Below, piece after piece: positions 5,189-7,966 of a stretch of DNA of 7,966 nucleotides. Positions within the stretch are counted from its first letter, which is position 1. Every line of letters begins with the position of its first letter. The stretch is from Alphaproteobacteria bacterium (GTDB lineage: Bacteria > Pseudomonadota > Alphaproteobacteria > ATCC43930 > CGMCC-115725), in assembly GCA_030040495.1 (NCBI GenBank), contig JASHTP010000517.1, forward strand, positions 1 to 7,966, given 5' to 3'. The notes under the pieces are model-generated. The model was given only the letters and a program-made list of their open reading frames with translations, made no database searches and was not told the DNA's origin. A program made the translations under genes and the position numbers.

Positions 5189-6640
5189 TTGCGCCGCCTC
5201 GCCACCGTCGCTCTCGCTCTCCTGCTGGCGCTGCCGTGCCCCGCCGCGGCGCGCGCCGGCGAGATCGCTGGCCCGGCGCTCGATGCCGCCGCGCTGCGTG
5301 CCGCCCTCGACGCCGCCCCCGGGCCGCAGCTCCGGCTCGTCTTCGACCTTCACCGCGGGGACGCCCCGCCGGTGCCGCTCACCGTGATCCTCGCGCCCGA
5401 CTATGTCGACTGGGTCGAGAGCGGGCGCGAGACGCTCTACGATTTCCGCCTGCGGCGGCGGTTGATGCTCGACCGCGGGGCGCGCGTCTTCGCCAATTTC
5501 TCGCTCTACGGCGACGTGGCGTTCCGGCAATTCGAGCTGGTGAAGCGCGTGGCTTTGGGCCGCATGTATGCCGAGGCGGTGGGCGGCGACACGCCGCCGC
5601 TGGCGCTCCGTCCATTCTGGATCGAAAGCGACGTGGGCCTCGTCGGCGCTGCCAAGGACGAGCCGAAGATCATCCGGCAGCACCTCCCCGACGGAGCGAC
5701 GAGCTTCCGCGTCGACGGCGACGAGGTGGCGCTTTTCGCGCCGGCCAACGAGGCGGTTCCGGCGGAGCTCCAACGGAGCTTCGCGCGCTTCCTGCGCCTG
5801 CGGCTGCCGGTCCACCCGCAGATCCTGGCGGCGATGGCGCTCGACGGCAGGCTGCCGCAGCGTCTCGTCTTCGTCAGCGACGCCGGCGGCACCCGTCACC
5901 CCGAGGCCCTCATCCTGCGTAGCAGCGTGCGGCGCCGGGGCGACTATCCGCTGCCCGCCGATTTCGAGCCGCGCCCGCTCCCCGGTCAGGCGCAGGACGA
6001 GGAAGCGCTGGGGCTGCGCGGCCTGATGCCGCTCATGCTCCAGGCAGTGGCCGGCAAGGCCGCCGGCGGGCCGCGCTCGCTCGCCGATTACCGCCGCGCC
6101 GCCGACGGCGCGCTGCGGCAAGGCCATGCTTTTGCCGCCGCCCTGCTGCTGGCGGAAGCGGCGCTGCAGTACGGCACGGACGCCGGCGACTGCACGGTCG
6201 GACCCGGCGGTGTGCCGTGCCACGATGCCGAGGAGCTCGGCCGGATCTTTGCCGCCGATCCGCGCGCCGCGGCGCTCTACAAGGCGCAGACCGACGAGCC
6301 CAAAGATCCCAAAACGGCGGTCCAGTTGTGGGAATCGATCAAGCGCGACGACGTGCCGGACGGCTATGTCGTCGACGCCTTCCTCGCCGACCGGTTGAGC
6401 GAGGAGGGGCACCGTCAGGACGCGATGGGCGCCTTCGCCCGCGCGCTCCAAGGCAATCCCTATCTCGCCGGCGTCTATCGCGCGCTCGGCGATCATTTCC
6501 TGCGCGCCTCGCGCACCGATCTCGGCTGGATCTGCTACGATCTCGGCCGCGCCTTGCCCGGCCGCGATCCGCGCGATCCGCTCGCCGCCATCGACGAGCT
6601 CGAGGCCGAGCTCGTGGCGTCTTATCCGGAATTCTTCTGA
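5189..6640 (+). CDS. Unrecognised exported protein with a TPR-like C-terminal part
   Basis: I do not recognise this 483-residue protein. The N-terminus is a clear Sec signal peptide: a short Arg-rich n-region, a hydrophobic core ATVALALLLALP, and a likely signal peptidase I site after Ala23 (ARA before GE). There is no lipobox (ALPC has proline before the cysteine), so a lipoprotein is unlikely. No further membrane segment is evident. Residues about 45-280 look like a soluble, mixed alpha/beta region without known motifs. About 295-483 is helical, and 407-455 (DAMGAFARALQGNP...YRALGDHFL) resembles tetratricopeptide repeats. Cys335 and Cys344 could form a disulfide. TTG at 5189 is the best start because it places the signal peptide at the N-terminus. 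An in-frame GTG at 5120 would overlap maiA and add 23 residues. It begins 8 bp after maiA with only a weak ribosome site, so it is probably the operon's last gene. Confidence 0.8.
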   Translation: MRRLATVALALLLALPCPAAARAGEIAGPALDAAALRAALDAAPGPQLRLVFDLHRGDAPPVPLTVILAPDYVDWVESGRETLYDFRLRRRLMLDRGARVFANFSLYGDVAFRQFELVKRVALGRMYAEAVGGDTPPLALRPFWIESDVGLVGAAKDEPKIIRQHLPDGATSFRVDGDEVALFAPANEAVPAELQRSFARFLRLRLPVHPQILAAMALDGRLPQRLVFVSDAGGTRHPEALILRSSVRRRGDYPLPADFEPRPLPGQAQDEEALGLRGLMPLMLQAVAGKAAGGPRSLADYRRAADGALRQGHAFAAALLLAEAALQYGTDAGDCTVGPGGVPCHDAEELGRIFAADPRAAALYKAQTDEPKDPKTAVQLWESIKRDDVPDGYVVDAFLADRLSEEGHRQDAMGAFARALQGNPYLAGVYRALGDHFLRASRTDLGWICYDLGRALPGRDPRDPLAAIDELEAELVASYPEFF

Positions 6641-6660
6641 GCGGTCGTGCCAGAAGAAGA

Positions 6661-6686
6661 AAGGGCCGGGGAGATCCCCGGCCCTT
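6661..6686. terminator. Rho-independent terminator between convergent genes
   Basis: A perfect 11-bp stem, arms AAGGGCCGGGG and CCCCGGCCCTT around a 4-nt loop, sits in the 69-bp gap between the exported-protein gene and groEL. On the minus strand it is followed by a T-rich run (TTCTTCTTCT), a good intrinsic terminator for groEL. On the plus strand the tail (CCGTCTTTC) is less T-rich, so termination of the tyrosine operon there is plausible but weaker. A second 6-bp stem at 6701-6716 spans the groEL stop codon. Confidence 0.85.
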
Positions 6687-6709
6687 CCGTCTTTCGTGGC
6701 CTTCTGTGC

Positions 6710-7966
<1,257 letters not shown>

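Noticed and set aside
5189..5260. Possible lipoprotein signal in the exported protein (ALPC)
   Set aside because: The residue before the cysteine is proline, not Gly/Ala/Ser, and a good signal peptidase I site follows at Ala23.
5090..6496. Open frame of 468 codons on the minus strand opposite the exported protein
   Set aside because: Long antisense frames are common at this GC content. The plus-strand frame has a signal peptide and sits tightly behind maiA, whereas this one is Arg/Glu/His-rich without domains.

Overview
This window is GC-rich chromosomal DNA, and every gene I can recognise is a housekeeping or catabolic gene. The gene content suggests an alphaproteobacterium, most likely of the Hyphomicrobiales (Bradyrhizobium/Rhodopseudomonas/Xanthobacteraceae type). 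This rests on the aroQ-accB-accC order, the EAMKTMNQI biotinylation motif, a GroEL ending in GGGMGDMDF, and an intergenic element built of GCGA/TCGC heptads. The taxonomic call is inference from gene order and motifs, not from a search.

Layout. (1) Positions 1-1722, minus strand: an aroQ-accB-accC operon covering type II dehydroquinase, biotin carboxyl carrier protein and biotin carboxylase (accC runs off the left edge). A sigma70-like promoter lies at about 1695-1722. The accB-accC spacer is an unusual inverted repeat of 7-nt units that abuts a hairpin holding the accC Shine-Dalgarno. (2) Positions 1756-2262, minus strand: a MarR-family repressor. (3) Positions 2263-2335: a short divergent control region with a 24-bp dyad over the regulator's start codon and -10 box. 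(4) Positions 2336-5180, plus strand: hpd-fah-maiA, three of the four enzymes of the tyrosine-homogentisate degradation route; homogentisate 1,2-dioxygenase is absent. (5) Positions 5189-6640, plus strand: an unrecognised, apparently exported 483-residue protein starting 8 nt after maiA, probably with a TTG start. (6) Positions 6661-6686: a strong hairpin serving as terminator between convergent genes. (7) Positions 6710-7966, minus strand: the C-terminal three quarters of groEL, running off the right edge.

How they work together. The MarR protein very likely controls itself and the divergent tyrosine-catabolic operon from a shared operator. Hpd makes homogentisate. A dioxygenase encoded elsewhere should open the ring, MaiA isomerises maleylacetoacetate, and Fah cleaves fumarylacetoacetate to fumarate and acetoacetate. 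The aroQ-accBC operon serves shikimate and fatty-acid synthesis and is functionally separate. I see no mobile element, CRISPR array, RNA gene or defence system, and no clearly new multi-gene system. The points most worth a second look are the accB-accC spacer structure, the start-codon-overlapping MarR operator, and the unknown exported protein.
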